From the NCBI GenBank assembly GCA_023443455.1, contig JAEZUE010000081.1, positions 1 through 35,591 of the forward strand: a stretch of DNA of 35,591 bases, given 5' to 3'. Made by a program: the position numbers and the translations under genes. The DNA comes from Verrucomicrobiota bacterium. GTDB lineage: Bacteria; Verrucomicrobiota; Verrucomicrobiia; Opitutales; Opitutaceae. Position 1 is the stretch's first letter, and every line of letters begins with the position of its first letter. Of this stretch, positions 17,911 to 25,653 are shown in pieces. Under the pieces are notes generated by a model. The model was not told where the DNA came from. It made no database searches and saw only the letters and a program-made list of their open reading frames with translations.

Positions 17911-19161
17911 GTGAAGCGCCTTCTCTTCGAGCTCACCGAGTCCATCCGGATCGCCACGCAGCAGATCCGGGCCAACCGCACGCGCTCGTTCCTCACGGCG
18001 TTGGGCGTGATCATCGGCATCGTGGCCGTCACCCTCATGGGCACCGCCATCGGCGGCATCGACAAGGGCGTGAACAACAGCCTGGCGATCATCGGCGACG
18101 ACATCCTCTACGTCACCAAATGGCCGTGGCGCGATGTCGAGGACTGGTGGAACTTCCGCAACCGGCAGAAGATCCGCACCGAGTACGCGGACCAGGTGAA
18201 CGAATACATCGCGCGCACGCCCGGCACCGCACTCAAGCTGGCCGTGCCGGCCGACTCGGTCTTCACCAAGATCTACCGCGGCGACTATTCGCTCAACGGC
18301 ATCTTCACCCTGGGCACCACCTCGGAGCTCCCGCGCATGTCGAAGGCGGGCGTGTTGGAGGGCCGCTTCTTCAACGAGGCCGAGTCCCGCGCGGGCCGCA
18401 ATGTCGTCGTGCTCGGCTTCGATGTCGCGAAGGCGCTCTTCCCCAACCAGTCGCCGCTCGGTCAGGAGATCCGCCTGCAGGGCCAGAATTTCACCGTGGT
18501 GGGCGTGATGGAGCGGCAGGGGTCGTTTCTGGGCATGTGGAGCTGGGACTCGAACGTCTCGATCCCGCTGCCGGCCCTGCGCCGCCTCTTCACCCGCCAT
18601 TCCGAGGGCGCCGAGATCCGCGTGCAGATCGACCTCGCGCGCGCCGAGGAGGCCAGGTGGGAGCTCGTCGGGCTGATGCGCCGTATCCGCCAGGTGCCGC
18701 CCGAGCGGCCCGAGGATTTTGAGGTCAACACCCAGGACAGCGTGAAGAAGCAGCTCGATCCGATCCGCAACGGCCTTGCGGTCGCCGGGCTTGGCATCAC
18801 CGGTCTGGCGCTCTTCGTCGGCGCGATCGGCATCATGAACATCACCTACGTGAGCGTGAAGGAGCGTACCCGAGAAATAGGTACGCGCAAGGCGCTCGGC
18901 GCCCGGCGGCGCACCATTCTGCTGCAGTTCCTCGTCGAGGCGGCCTCCATCTCGCTGGCCGGCGGCGGGGTGGGCCTGGCGATCACCCTGCTGCTCACGG
19001 GGCTGGTCCGGGTGGCCGCCCCGGCGCTGCCGGTCACGTTTTCCCCGCTGCTGATGCTCGTCGCGATGGGCGCCGCCGTCGTGGTCGGCGTGGCTTCCGG
19101 CTTCGCCCCGGCGTGGTCGGCCAGCCGTCTCGATCCCGTGGAGGCCCTGCGTTATGAATAA
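17911..19161 (+). CDS. ABC transporter permease, MacB/FtsX type (first)
   Basis: A 416-residue permease. One N-terminal membrane helix (SFLTALGVIIGIVAVTLMGTA, about 25-47) is followed by a large periplasmic MacB_PCD domain (about 50-290) and three C-terminal membrane helices of the FtsX domain (GLGITGLALFVGAIGIMNI, SISLAGGGVGLAITLLLTGL and LLMLVAMGAAVVVGVASGF). The conserved cytoplasmic coupling motif VKERTREIGTRKALGARRRTI is present, as is the terminal RLDPVEALRYE. The start is GTG at 17911, which gives the standard short cytoplasmic head. It overlaps the next permease by 8 bp (ATGAATAA), indicating translational coupling. The two permeases probably form a heterodimer with two copies of the upstream ATPase. 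Confidence 0.9.
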   Translation: MKRLLFELTESIRIATQQIRANRTRSFLTALGVIIGIVAVTLMGTAIGGIDKGVNNSLAIIGDDILYVTKWPWRDVEDWWNFRNRQKIRTEYADQVNEYIARTPGTALKLAVPADSVFTKIYRGDYSLNGIFTLGTTSELPRMSKAGVLEGRFFNEAESRAGRNVVVLGFDVAKALFPNQSPLGQEIRLQGQNFTVVGVMERQGSFLGMWSWDSNVSIPLPALRRLFTRHSEGAEIRVQIDLARAEEARWELVGLMRRIRQVPPERPEDFEVNTQDSVKKQLDPIRNGLAVAGLGITGLALFVGAIGIMNITYVSVKERTREIGTRKALGARRRTILLQFLVEAASISLAGGGVGLAITLLLTGLVRVAAPALPVTFSPLLMLVAMGAAVVVGVASGFAPAWSASRLDPVEALRYE

Positions 19162-20401
19162 GTTCGGCGGCATGCCCCTGTCCGAGATCGTCCGCATGGC
19201 GCTGACGGCTGTCGGCGCCCACAAGCTGCGCTCCTTCCTGACGATGTCGGGCATCGCCATCGGGGTCTTCTCCGTGATCGGTGTGATGACCGTGATCGCC
19301 ACGATCCAGAAGAGCATCGAGTCGAATCTGAACGTTCTCGGGGCCAACAGCTTCGTCATCTCGAAGTATCCGGCCGTGATGGGCGGCGGCCCGCATGGTC
19401 GCTTCACGAACCGACGTGATGTCAGCTACGAGCAGGCGGAGCGGTTTCGGGCGCTGATGGAGGGCACCCGGGCGACCGTCGGCCTGTTGATCCGCCGCGG
19501 CGGGCGGCAGGCGGTGTACCTCGACCGGAAGACCAACCCGAACAACACCCTCATCGGCACCGACGAGCATTTCACCGCGGTGCGGGATTTCCAGATCGAC
19601 CGCGGCCGCAACCTCACCAAGGAGGACACCACCTACGCACGCTCGGTCTGCGTCATCGGCGCGGATCTCGTGGCGCGCCTCTTCCCGGGCGAGGATCCGC
19701 TGCTCAAGCGTATCCGCATGGACGGACAGACGTACCTCGTGGTCGGCACGTTCGCCGCGAAGGGCCCGATGTTCGGGCAGAGCCAGGACAATCTCGTCGT
19801 CCTGCCGATCACGCGTTTCCTGGCGGTGTACGGTCGCGCCGGGCGCTCGATCGGCATCAGCGTGCAGGCGCGCAGCCAGGCCGAGCTCGACGACACCTTC
19901 AACCACGCGATCGGCGCCATGCGGCTGGCCCGCGGGCTCGAACCGGAGGATCCGAACGACTTCGACATCGTCTCGAACGACTCGCTGATCGAGATGTTCA
20001 ACAACGCCACCGGGATCATCAAGAAGGGCGCGTTCGTGATCAGCCTCTTCGCGCTGCTCGCGGCCGGCGTGGGTATCATGAACATCATGCTGGTGAGCGT
20101 GACCGAGCGCACCAAGGAGATCGGCGTGCGCAAATCGCTGGGCGCGCGGCGGCGCGCGATCCTGCGGCAGTTCCTGATCGAGGCCATCGTCATCTCCCTG
20201 CTCGGCGGCATCGCCGGGATCGTGCTCGGCGTCGGCGCGGGCAATCTGCTCGGCCTGTTCATGGCCGGCCAGACGACGATTCCGCTGCTTTGGATCGTGG
20301 TCGGCCTCGTGTTCTGCGCCGGGATCGGCGTGGTCTTCGGCTACTATCCCGCGCGCAAGGCCGCCCGCCTCGACCCGATCGAGGCGTTGCGCTTCGAATA
20401 G
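19154..20401 (+). CDS. ABC transporter permease, MacB/FtsX type (second)
   Basis: A 415-residue paralogue of the preceding permease with the same plan: an N-terminal helix (SFLTMSGIAIGVFSVIGVMTV, about 28-50), a periplasmic domain, and three C-terminal helices with VTERTKEIGVRKSLGARRRAI between the first and second. It ends ARLDPIEALRFE. The ATG lies inside the end of the upstream gene (8-bp overlap). Paired permeases of this kind with one ATPase and one adaptor are common in environmental bacteria and export peptides, antibiotics or lipidated cargo; the substrate is not readable. After the stop, GC-rich sequence with a GCCCGGC/GCCGGGC dyad lacks a T-run. Confidence 0.9.
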   Translation: MNKFGGMPLSEIVRMALTAVGAHKLRSFLTMSGIAIGVFSVIGVMTVIATIQKSIESNLNVLGANSFVISKYPAVMGGGPHGRFTNRRDVSYEQAERFRALMEGTRATVGLLIRRGGRQAVYLDRKTNPNNTLIGTDEHFTAVRDFQIDRGRNLTKEDTTYARSVCVIGADLVARLFPGEDPLLKRIRMDGQTYLVVGTFAAKGPMFGQSQDNLVVLPITRFLAVYGRAGRSIGISVQARSQAELDDTFNHAIGAMRLARGLEPEDPNDFDIVSNDSLIEMFNNATGIIKKGAFVISLFALLAAGVGIMNIMLVSVTERTKEIGVRKSLGARRRAILRQFLIEAIVISLLGGIAGIVLGVGAGNLLGLFMAGQTTIPLLWIVVGLVFCAGIGVVFGYYPARKAARLDPIEALRFE

Positions 20402-20577
20402 GCCGAGCGGCCCGCTCCCCGGCCCGGCGCCGGAGTGAAGCCGGGCTCCCGCGCGGCTCCTGCCTTCGGGGCGCCGGACGTTCGCACGTAGGGTGTCCAT
20501 GACGCGCGCGCTCTCTCTTGTCTCTGCTCAGAAGTTACTTGCTCGCCGACAATGCCGCGCGTCGACTTCCGGGCCTC

Positions 20578-21672
20578 ATGCCGGACCTCAAACGTACCCC
20601 GCTCTTCGCGTTCAACCAGCAGCACGGCGCCCGCTTCGTCGACTTCGGCGGCTGGGAGATGCCGGTCCAGTATCGCAGCATCCTCGAGGAGCACCGGCTG
20701 GTGCGCCAGCGCGCCGGCCTCTTCGACGTGAGCCACATGGGTGAGGTCGAGGTCACCGGGCCCGAGGCATCCAAGTTTCTCGACCACCTCGTCACCAACG
20801 ACGTGACGAAACTTTTCCCCGGCCGCGTGCAGTACACCACGATGTGCCAACCCGACGGCGGGGTGGTGGACGACCTCATCATCTACTGCCGCGGCGAACA
20901 GGACTTCCTGCTCTGCGTGAACGCCTCGAATACGGAGAAGGACGTCGCCTGGATTCTCCAGCACGCCACCGGTTTCGACTGCCGCGTGCGCGACCTCTCC
21001 GACGAGTTCGCCCTGATCGCGCTGCAGGGCCCGGCCTCGGCCGCGATTCTCCGGCCGCTCACCGCCACGGATCTCGGAATGCTGAAGTACTACCACTGCG
21101 CGGCCGGCACGGTCGCCGGCGCCGAGTGTCTCATCGCGCGTACCGGCTACACCGGCGAGGATGGCTTCGAGCTTTTCTGTCGGCCGGCCGACGCCGAGAC
21201 CCTCGCCGTGAAACTGCTCGAGGTGGGCCAGCCCCACGGACTCGACCTCGCTGGGCTCGGTGCGCGCGACAGCCTGCGGCTCGAGGCGGGATATCCGCTT
21301 TACGGGCACGAGATCTCCGCCCGGATCTCCCCGCTCCAGGCCGGCCTCGGCTGGGTGGTGAAGCTCGACAAGGCCGGCGACTTCATCGGCCGCGATGCCC
21401 TGCGCGCCCAAAAGGCCGCGGGCCTGCCGAGCCGTATCGTGTTCTTTCGCACCGGCGACCGCCGCATCGTGCGCGCCGGCACCCCGGTGGTCGATGCGTC
21501 CGGCCCGGTCGGCGAGGTCATGTCCGGCACGCTCTCGCCGATGCTCAACGAATCGATCGGTTCGGCCCTCGTGAAAAGCGGCGCGGGCGAGCTCTCCGTT
21601 GACGTGCGAGGGGCCGCGCTCAAGCTGACCCCGGTCAAGCCGCCTTTCGTCACTCTCCCCGGCAAAAAGTAA
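20578..21672 (+). CDS. gcvT: GcvT, glycine cleavage T protein (aminomethyltransferase)
   Basis: A 364-residue aminomethyltransferase. It releases ammonia from the aminomethyl group carried by lipoyl-GcvH and transfers the one-carbon unit to tetrahydrofolate. The N-terminal KRTPLFAFNQQHGARFVDFGGWEMPVQY and FDVSHMGEVEV, the middle ARTGYTGEDGFELF (folate-binding region), and GLGARDSLRLEAGYPLYGHEI are the family landmarks. The ATG at 20578 puts MPDLKRTPLF at the N-terminus, as in homologues; an upstream ATG at 20518 would add 20 atypical residues. gcvH follows after 10 bp. I looked for a glycine riboswitch in the 176 bp upstream and did not recognise one. gcvP is not in this window. Confidence 0.95.
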   Translation: MPDLKRTPLFAFNQQHGARFVDFGGWEMPVQYRSILEEHRLVRQRAGLFDVSHMGEVEVTGPEASKFLDHLVTNDVTKLFPGRVQYTTMCQPDGGVVDDLIIYCRGEQDFLLCVNASNTEKDVAWILQHATGFDCRVRDLSDEFALIALQGPASAAILRPLTATDLGMLKYYHCAAGTVAGAECLIARTGYTGEDGFELFCRPADAETLAVKLLEVGQPHGLDLAGLGARDSLRLEAGYPLYGHEISARISPLQAGLGWVVKLDKAGDFIGRDALRAQKAAGLPSRIVFFRTGDRRIVRAGTPVVDASGPVGEVMSGTLSPMLNESIGSALVKSGAGELSVDVRGAALKLTPVKPPFVTLPGKK

Positions 21673-21682
21673 CCTTCCCGCC

Positions 21683-22063
21683 ATGTCCGTACCCACCGAT
21701 TGCAAGTACGCCAAGTCCCACGAATGGGCCAAGCTCCTGCCCGATGGCACGGTGCTGGTCGGCATCACCGACTACGCCCAGAACAGCCTTGGCGACATCA
21801 CCTACGTGCAGCTTCCCGCCGCCGGCGCGGAGCTCCAGGCCGGCGAAAGCTTCGGCGTGGTCGAAAGCGTCAAGGCCGCCTCCGATCTCTACGCCCCGAT
21901 CTCCGGCAGGGTCCTCGAAACCAACGAGGTGCTCAACGCGACCCCGGAGCTGGTGAATCGGAACCCGTACGACGGCGCTTGGATGCTCAAACTGCAACCT
22001 GCCAACGCCGCCGAGATCGACGGACTGCTCTCCTCGAGCGAATACGCGCTGCTGATCGCCTGA
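21683..22063 (+). CDS. gcvH: GcvH, glycine cleavage H protein
   Basis: A 126-residue lipoyl carrier that shuttles the aminomethyl intermediate between the P, T and L proteins. The lipoylation lysine is K64 in ESVKAASDLY, inside the biotinyl-lipoyl fold. The flanking landmarks SHEWAKL, VGITDYAQNSLGDITYVQLP and NEVLNATPELVNRNPY are all present. The length is standard. It lies 10 bp after gcvT and ends shortly before a strong terminator, so gcvTH form one unit. Confidence 0.97.
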   Translation: MSVPTDCKYAKSHEWAKLLPDGTVLVGITDYAQNSLGDITYVQLPAAGAELQAGESFGVVESVKAASDLYAPISGRVLETNEVLNATPELVNRNPYDGAWMLKLQPANAAEIDGLLSSSEYALLIA

Positions 22064-22088
22064 GCGGCGCCGCACGATTTCCAACCAC

Positions 22089-22119
22089 CGGCGCAGACCA
22101 TCGGGTCTGCGCCGTTTTG
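22089..22119 (+). terminator. Rho-independent terminator of gcvTH
   Basis: Perfect 11-bp stem CGGCGCAGACC (22089-22099) and GGTCTGCGCCG (22104-22114), with a 4-base loop, followed by TTTT. It lies 25 bp after the gcvH stop. Confidence 0.88.
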
Positions 22120-22240
22120 CATTGATGGTGTTTCCCCCGGTGCGCGGCTCCTTGTTGGGCACCTTGCAACCCGCTCGGGCTGGGCGGTGAACTGGGGCAG
22201 GCGGGGGCGCGATCGTTGGCCTGAGTCTGCCGCCTGAGCC

Positions 22241-22380
22241 GTAGGCAATCGGCCGAGTGACGAGTGACGAGCGTCGAGGGGCCGATCACAGAGGAGAGCG
22301 AGCGAAGTACTCGTGCCGGAGGCTCCCCACCGATGGTTTGGCGCTAGCCCCTCGACGCTCGCCTCTCGACCGCATCATCA
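22241..22380. repeat. 140-bp dispersed repeat, copy B
   Basis: Collinear with copy A (7965-8104) at the same length of 140 bp with scattered substitutions. The terminal arms are complementary (GACGAGCGTCGAGGGG left, CCCCTCGACGCTCG right). It sits between gcvH and the acid phosphatase, not between convergent genes. Just downstream, 22386-22406 carries CCCGTTGAGATTGGC, which resembles the end of the 240-bp repeat (CCCGTTAAGAT). Confidence 0.85.
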
Positions 22381-22511
22381 CGTTTAGGGGTGCCCCGTTG
22401 AGATTGGCGACCCGTCAAATTTGACCTTCGGGTCACGGTGCGGCGAAAAACGGCGGTGTTTGGAATCCGTCCTTGGAGAGCTCCATCTGGCGGGGACACA
22501 ATACCGTTTCC

Positions 22512-23351
22512 ATGAAACGATTTCTGCAACGCAAGGGCGCGGCGCTTGCCGCCCTGCTTCTCATTGCGCCGACCGTCTCCGTCTCTGCGGCTGGGGCGAA
22601 CGTGTCCACCCGCGACCTGAACGAACAGAGCGTGCTCGCGCTCGCCTGGGTGCAGACCTCCGCCGAATACCGCGCGCTCTGCTACCAGGCCTACAACCTG
22701 GCCATCCTGCGCGTGGATCAGGCCATCGCTGCGCACCGGCCCGGTGGCAAGCCGCTGGCCATCGTGAGCGACTGCGACGAGACGTTGCTCAACAACAGCG
22801 CCTTTCAGGCGGCCTTCGTGGGCCGCAATGAAGCCTATGGCAGCGCCAATTGGATCGCGTGGGAACAGGCGGCGATCGCCACCGCCATGCCCGGAGCGTC
22901 GGAGTTCCTGCGCTGCGTGGCTGCGCGCGGCGTCACCGTGTTCTACGTGACCAATCGCGACGTGCCCGGCAAGGAGGGCACGATCAAGAATATCGGCGAA
23001 CTCGGCTTCCCCTTTGCCGATGCCGACCACGTGCTCTTCAAGACGACGACAAGCGACAAGCAGCCGCGCTTCGACGCGGTGGCCAAGGATTACGAGGTGA
23101 TCCTGTACTTGGGCGACAACGAGGGTGACTTCCCCGTCGGCAGCCACCGCACCGACCGCGCCACGCGTAACGAGCTCGTGGATGCGCATCGGGGCGACTT
23201 CGGCGCGCACTTCATCGTGTTGCCCAACCCGCTCTACGGAGGCTGGGAGGAGGCGCTGGCCGACAATTACTTCCGCCTGAACCCGACTGAAAAGGACAAG
23301 GCGCGCAAAGACGTGCTCCAGCGCTGGGAATTGCCCGCCGCCGCGAAGTAG
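22512..23351 (+). CDS. Secreted class C acid phosphatase (e(P4)/OlpA-like, HAD fold)
   Basis: A 279-residue phosphatase of the 5'-nucleotidase e(P4) family. It has a signal peptide (MKRFLQRKGAALAALLLIA, probable cleavage after SVSA near residue 25). Catalytic DxDET is in IVSDCDETLLNNS, with later motifs FYVTNRDVPGKEGTIKNI and LYLGDNEGDFPVG completing the DDDD signature. Homologues are usually lipoproteins; here the mature end starts AGANVS with no Cys, so this one is probably soluble periplasmic. It probably hydrolyses nucleoside monophosphates or other phosphomonoesters for phosphate or nucleoside scavenging. The ATG at 22512 was chosen for the signal peptide. It stands alone, flanked by repeats on both sides. 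Confidence 0.88.
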   Translation: MKRFLQRKGAALAALLLIAPTVSVSAAGANVSTRDLNEQSVLALAWVQTSAEYRALCYQAYNLAILRVDQAIAAHRPGGKPLAIVSDCDETLLNNSAFQAAFVGRNEAYGSANWIAWEQAAIATAMPGASEFLRCVAARGVTVFYVTNRDVPGKEGTIKNIGELGFPFADADHVLFKTTTSDKQPRFDAVAKDYEVILYLGDNEGDFPVGSHRTDRATRNELVDAHRGDFGAHFIVLPNPLYGGWEEALADNYFRLNPTEKDKARKDVLQRWELPAAAK

Positions 23352-23359
23352 CGGCTCGA

Positions 23360-23467
23360 TGCTTCTCTCTTCGGGCCTTCGGAGGCGAAGAAGTCGGCGC
23401 GGTAGTTGCCGCGGTCGATCGCGGGGGAGCAGGTATCGTGGAATTCGAGTCGGAGTTTGCGCGGCAG
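23360..23467 (-). pseudogene. RAYT (REP-associated Y1) transposase, N-terminal fragment
   Basis: On the minus strand the frame reads PRKLRLEFHDTCS, then AIDRGNYRADFFASEGPKRE, which matches the N-terminus of Y1/IS200-like REP-associated transposases (typical MxRKLRLEFPGAxYHVxxRGN). After about 36 codons the match stops a few bases from the stop of the acid phosphatase gene, with no HUH or catalytic Tyr part left. No good start codon is present (CTG at 23467). It is a dead fragment, with two REP hairpins lying just upstream of it. Confidence 0.65.
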
Positions 23468-23541
23468 GATCGGAGGAGTGGCCGCGAAGCAGGGGAGCCA
23501 AAATTCGTCAACTTCCACCAACCCCGAAGGCGCTCGGCACT

Positions 23542-23622
23542 GTAGGCCAGGGCGCCGACCTGGCACCGTGGCGCCGCTCGCGTAGAGCGGTGATGCCCTG
23601 TAGGCCACCGCGCCGAGGTGGC
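23542..23622. repeat. Two REP hairpins with the same loop and different stems
   Basis: Unit 1 (23542-23564) is GTAGG merging into stem GCCAGG, loop GCGCCGA, stem CCTGGC. Unit 2 (23600-23622) is GTAGG merging into stem GCCACC, the same loop GCGCCGA, stem GGTGGC. The stems differ by paired (compensatory) changes, so the structure rather than the sequence is kept. The adjoining CCGAGGTGGCAATCCGTAGCGG segment (23613-23634) recurs exactly at 32008-32029. Confidence 0.8.
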
Positions 23623-23703
23623 AATCCGTAGCGGAAGCCGCCCAGGCTTTCGATCCTTTGATTCCCGAAGAGGAGTGGAACCACTAACGCACACTAACTG
23701 GCA

Positions 23704-23943
23704 CTGATCTGGACCGGCCCGTGGCGCTGCTCGCCAGAGCACCGATTCTCCGTTTCCAAGGTAGGGCGATCCGTCCCCGGTGAGCCGTGGTTTCGCGACA
23801 GACGGTCCGACAACCGTCGACCGGTCACCGCCGATGCGCCTGCGGTAGGATCGCTCCAAGGTAGCGGCGTCCGCCGAGGCCTTCGGCGCTTCGGGGGAGA
23901 ACCACGGTCAAACAACAGACATTAGGGTTTGACCCGTTAAGAT
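23704..23943 (+). repeat. 240-bp dispersed repeat, copy 1
   Basis: This aligns along its whole length with 31448-31688 in the same orientation, with an estimated 85-90 percent identity by eye. Conserved blocks include GACCGGCCCGTGGCGCTGCT, GATTCTCCGTTTCCAAGG, GCCGTGGTTTCGCGACAGAC, GACCGGTCACCGCCGATGCG and ACAGACATTAGGGTTTGA; it ends CCGTTAAGAT. It contains a GTAGGGCGATCC unit and does not appear to code. In both places the right end abuts a truncated gene, here an AbiEii-like fragment. Confidence 0.85.
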
Positions 23944-23956
23944 CGACGGTTCGCGG

Positions 23957-24280
23957 AACCTAGACCTGAAGATTCCGTTCGAAAACGAGTTCGCCGGCAT
24001 GGAGCGTGAACCAGTTTCGCTCGGGACTCTTGAGGAAGCCCGCCTGCGTCTTCGCGGCGAACTCGCCGCCGCGCTCACCGATGATCACAAGCGCTTCCTG
24101 CTCGGCGTTGTCGCCGGCGATCCGCCCTGGGAGGCGATGCGGTGCCGTCATCTCGCCGAACTCCCCGCGATCCAATGGAAGATGCAAAATCTGGCGCGTC
24201 TCAAGAGGTCCAACGCCGCCAAGTTTCGTCATCAGACTGAGGCATTGAAGCGCGTCTTCAATGCATTCGGTTCTGGCTGA
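23957..24280 (+). pseudogene. AbiEii/AbiGii-type nucleotidyltransferase toxin, C-terminal fragment
   Basis: The open frame reads NLDLKIPFENEFAGMEREPV and on through LRGELAAALTDDHKRFLLGV, CRHLAELPAIQWKMQNLARL and a final Ala/Leu/Phe tail. This matches the C-terminus of AbiEii-like nucleotidyltransferase toxins (typical ENEFAGM, then HLxELPAxxWKLxNL). About 107 codons remain; the nucleotidyltransferase core and any antitoxin are missing. The frame is cut at the edge of the 240-bp repeat. An internal ATG at 23999 could still start a 93-residue peptide but is unlikely to be meaningful. Confidence 0.65.
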
Positions 24281-24486
24281 CGGGCGGAAGAGGCGAGACT
24301 GTGCGCCCGGCCTGCAAGAGCTTACGCCAACCCTCGGCCGCAAGTTCCTTCAACGTGACGCCAAGCGATCCGCGAATTGCCGAGGCGGTGAGATCGAGCA
24401 TCGCGACCGCCTCTGGCGCGACCGCCACCAGCAGACGCGGCCCTTCGGTCTCAACTCCGCAGTAGCGGTCGTTGGCTTTGTTTGGA
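24281..24486. other. Gap between convergent AbiEii fragment and PLP gene
   Basis: I see no supported gene. A minus-strand frame continuing to 24258 gives PRLLVAVAPEAVAMLDLTAS and similar residues, but it has no plausible start and I do not recognise it. No clear terminator was found for either neighbour. Confidence 0.4.
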
Positions 24487-25638
24487 TCACCGGAGGGCCT
24501 GCTCAAGGTCCGATTGCAGATCCTCAATGTCTTCAATTCCCACGGACAAGCGCACGAGGGAGTCGCTGATCCCTGCCTCCTGTCGTTCAAGGGAGGACAT
24601 CCGGAGGTGGGAAGTGCGGCTCGGTATGCAGATAAGACTTTCGATGCCACCGAGACTCAGGGCGGGCAGAATCAGGCGCAGTTTGCCAAGGAGGCCGTCC
24701 ACCCGTGAGGGGTCCAACAATTCGAAGGAGATCATTCCTCCAAACCCGCGCATTTGCCGCGCCGCGATTGCGTGATCGGGATGCGCGGCAAGCCCGGGGT
24801 AGTTTACTCTCGCGACCGCTGGATGGGTCTGAAGAAAGCGGGCCAACCCAGCGGCGTTGTGGTTGTGTGCGGCCATGCGGAGCGCGAGCGTCTTGAGTCC
24901 GCGCTCCAGTTGATAGCAGGCATGGGAGTCCAACATGCCTCCGTGATTGAGCGCGCATGCGGCGACCCGGTGAATGATCGCGCCCGAGGCCACCACGATG
25001 CCGGCGTTCAGGTCGCTGTGCCCATTGAGATACTTCGTGGCGCTGTGGACCACCGCATCGATGCCGAGCGCGAGGGGGTTCTGGTTGATCGGCGTGGCGA
25101 AGGTGTTGTCGATGACGGTCAGGAAACCTCGGGCGCGGCCGAGCGCGGCCACGGCGGCCAGATCCACACAGCGGAGCAGGGGATTGGATGGTGATTCTAC
25201 ATACACGAGGCGCGTGTTGGGACGGAGGGCCGCGGCAAACTCAGCGATGTTGCGGCCAAAAGACACACCGATGCCGAGCGGGACGAGTTCCTGGGCGATC
25301 AAGTGACGCGTGCCGCCGTAGAGATCGCCTTGGAATACCGCATGATCACCGGGCTTCAGATACGCAAACAGCAGGGTGGAGATCGCGGCCATGCCCGAGG
25401 CGAAGGTGAGCGCGTCCTCCCCGCCTTCCAACGCGGCGAGCTTGCGATTGATCACCTTCTGGTTGGGGACATTGAAATACCGGGGGTAGATGTTCTCGTT
25501 GGTCGCGTTGGGAAAAGCGAAGGCGGTCGAGGTGAAGATCGGGCTGCAGGCCCCGCCGGTGCCTAGGTCGAGATGGGTGCCCGCATGGATGCACCGGGTA
25601 GCGAGGCCCGGCGTTGATTGCTCGAATTCCGAAGGCAT
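24487..25638 (-). CDS. Cys/Met-metabolism PLP enzyme (cystathionine gamma-synthase/lyase type)
   Basis: A 383-residue fold-type I PLP enzyme (PF01053 type) of transsulfuration: cystathionine gamma-synthase, gamma-lyase, O-acetylhomoserine sulfhydrylase or methionine gamma-lyase. The PLP lysine lies in HSATKYLNGHSD. Other landmarks are TRCIHAGTHLD and SPIFTSTAFAFP near the N-terminus, LASGMAAIS-like (TFASGMAAISTLL), YGGTRHLI, YVESPSNPLLRCVDL, VIDNTFATP, and the C-terminal SLGGIESLICIPSRTSH with RLSVGIEDIEDLQSDLEQAL. It follows the rrf2 regulator by 15 bp on the same strand, so the two are probably co-transcribed and divergent from norZ. Which reaction it performs cannot be decided from sequence. 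Confidence 0.9.
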   Translation of the reverse strand: MPSEFEQSTPGLATRCIHAGTHLDLGTGGACSPIFTSTAFAFPNATNENIYPRYFNVPNQKVINRKLAALEGGEDALTFASGMAAISTLLFAYLKPGDHAVFQGDLYGGTRHLIAQELVPLGIGVSFGRNIAEFAAALRPNTRLVYVESPSNPLLRCVDLAAVAALGRARGFLTVIDNTFATPINQNPLALGIDAVVHSATKYLNGHSDLNAGIVVASGAIIHRVAACALNHGGMLDSHACYQLERGLKTLALRMAAHNHNAAGLARFLQTHPAVARVNYPGLAAHPDHAIAARQMRGFGGMISFELLDPSRVDGLLGKLRLILPALSLGGIESLICIPSRTSHLRMSSLERQEAGISDSLVRLSVGIEDIEDLQSDLEQALR

Positions 25639-25653
25639 CGGGATGGCGGCGGC

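Noticed and set aside
20402..20577. Possible glycine riboswitch upstream of gcvT
   Set aside because: I could not find the conserved aptamer cores or paired aptamer layout; only GC-rich dyads are present.
24258..24650. A 130-codon minus-strand frame ending in VAPEAVAMLDLTAS and on
   Set aside because: Most of it is antisense or out of frame with the PLP gene; the tail has no start and no family I recognise.
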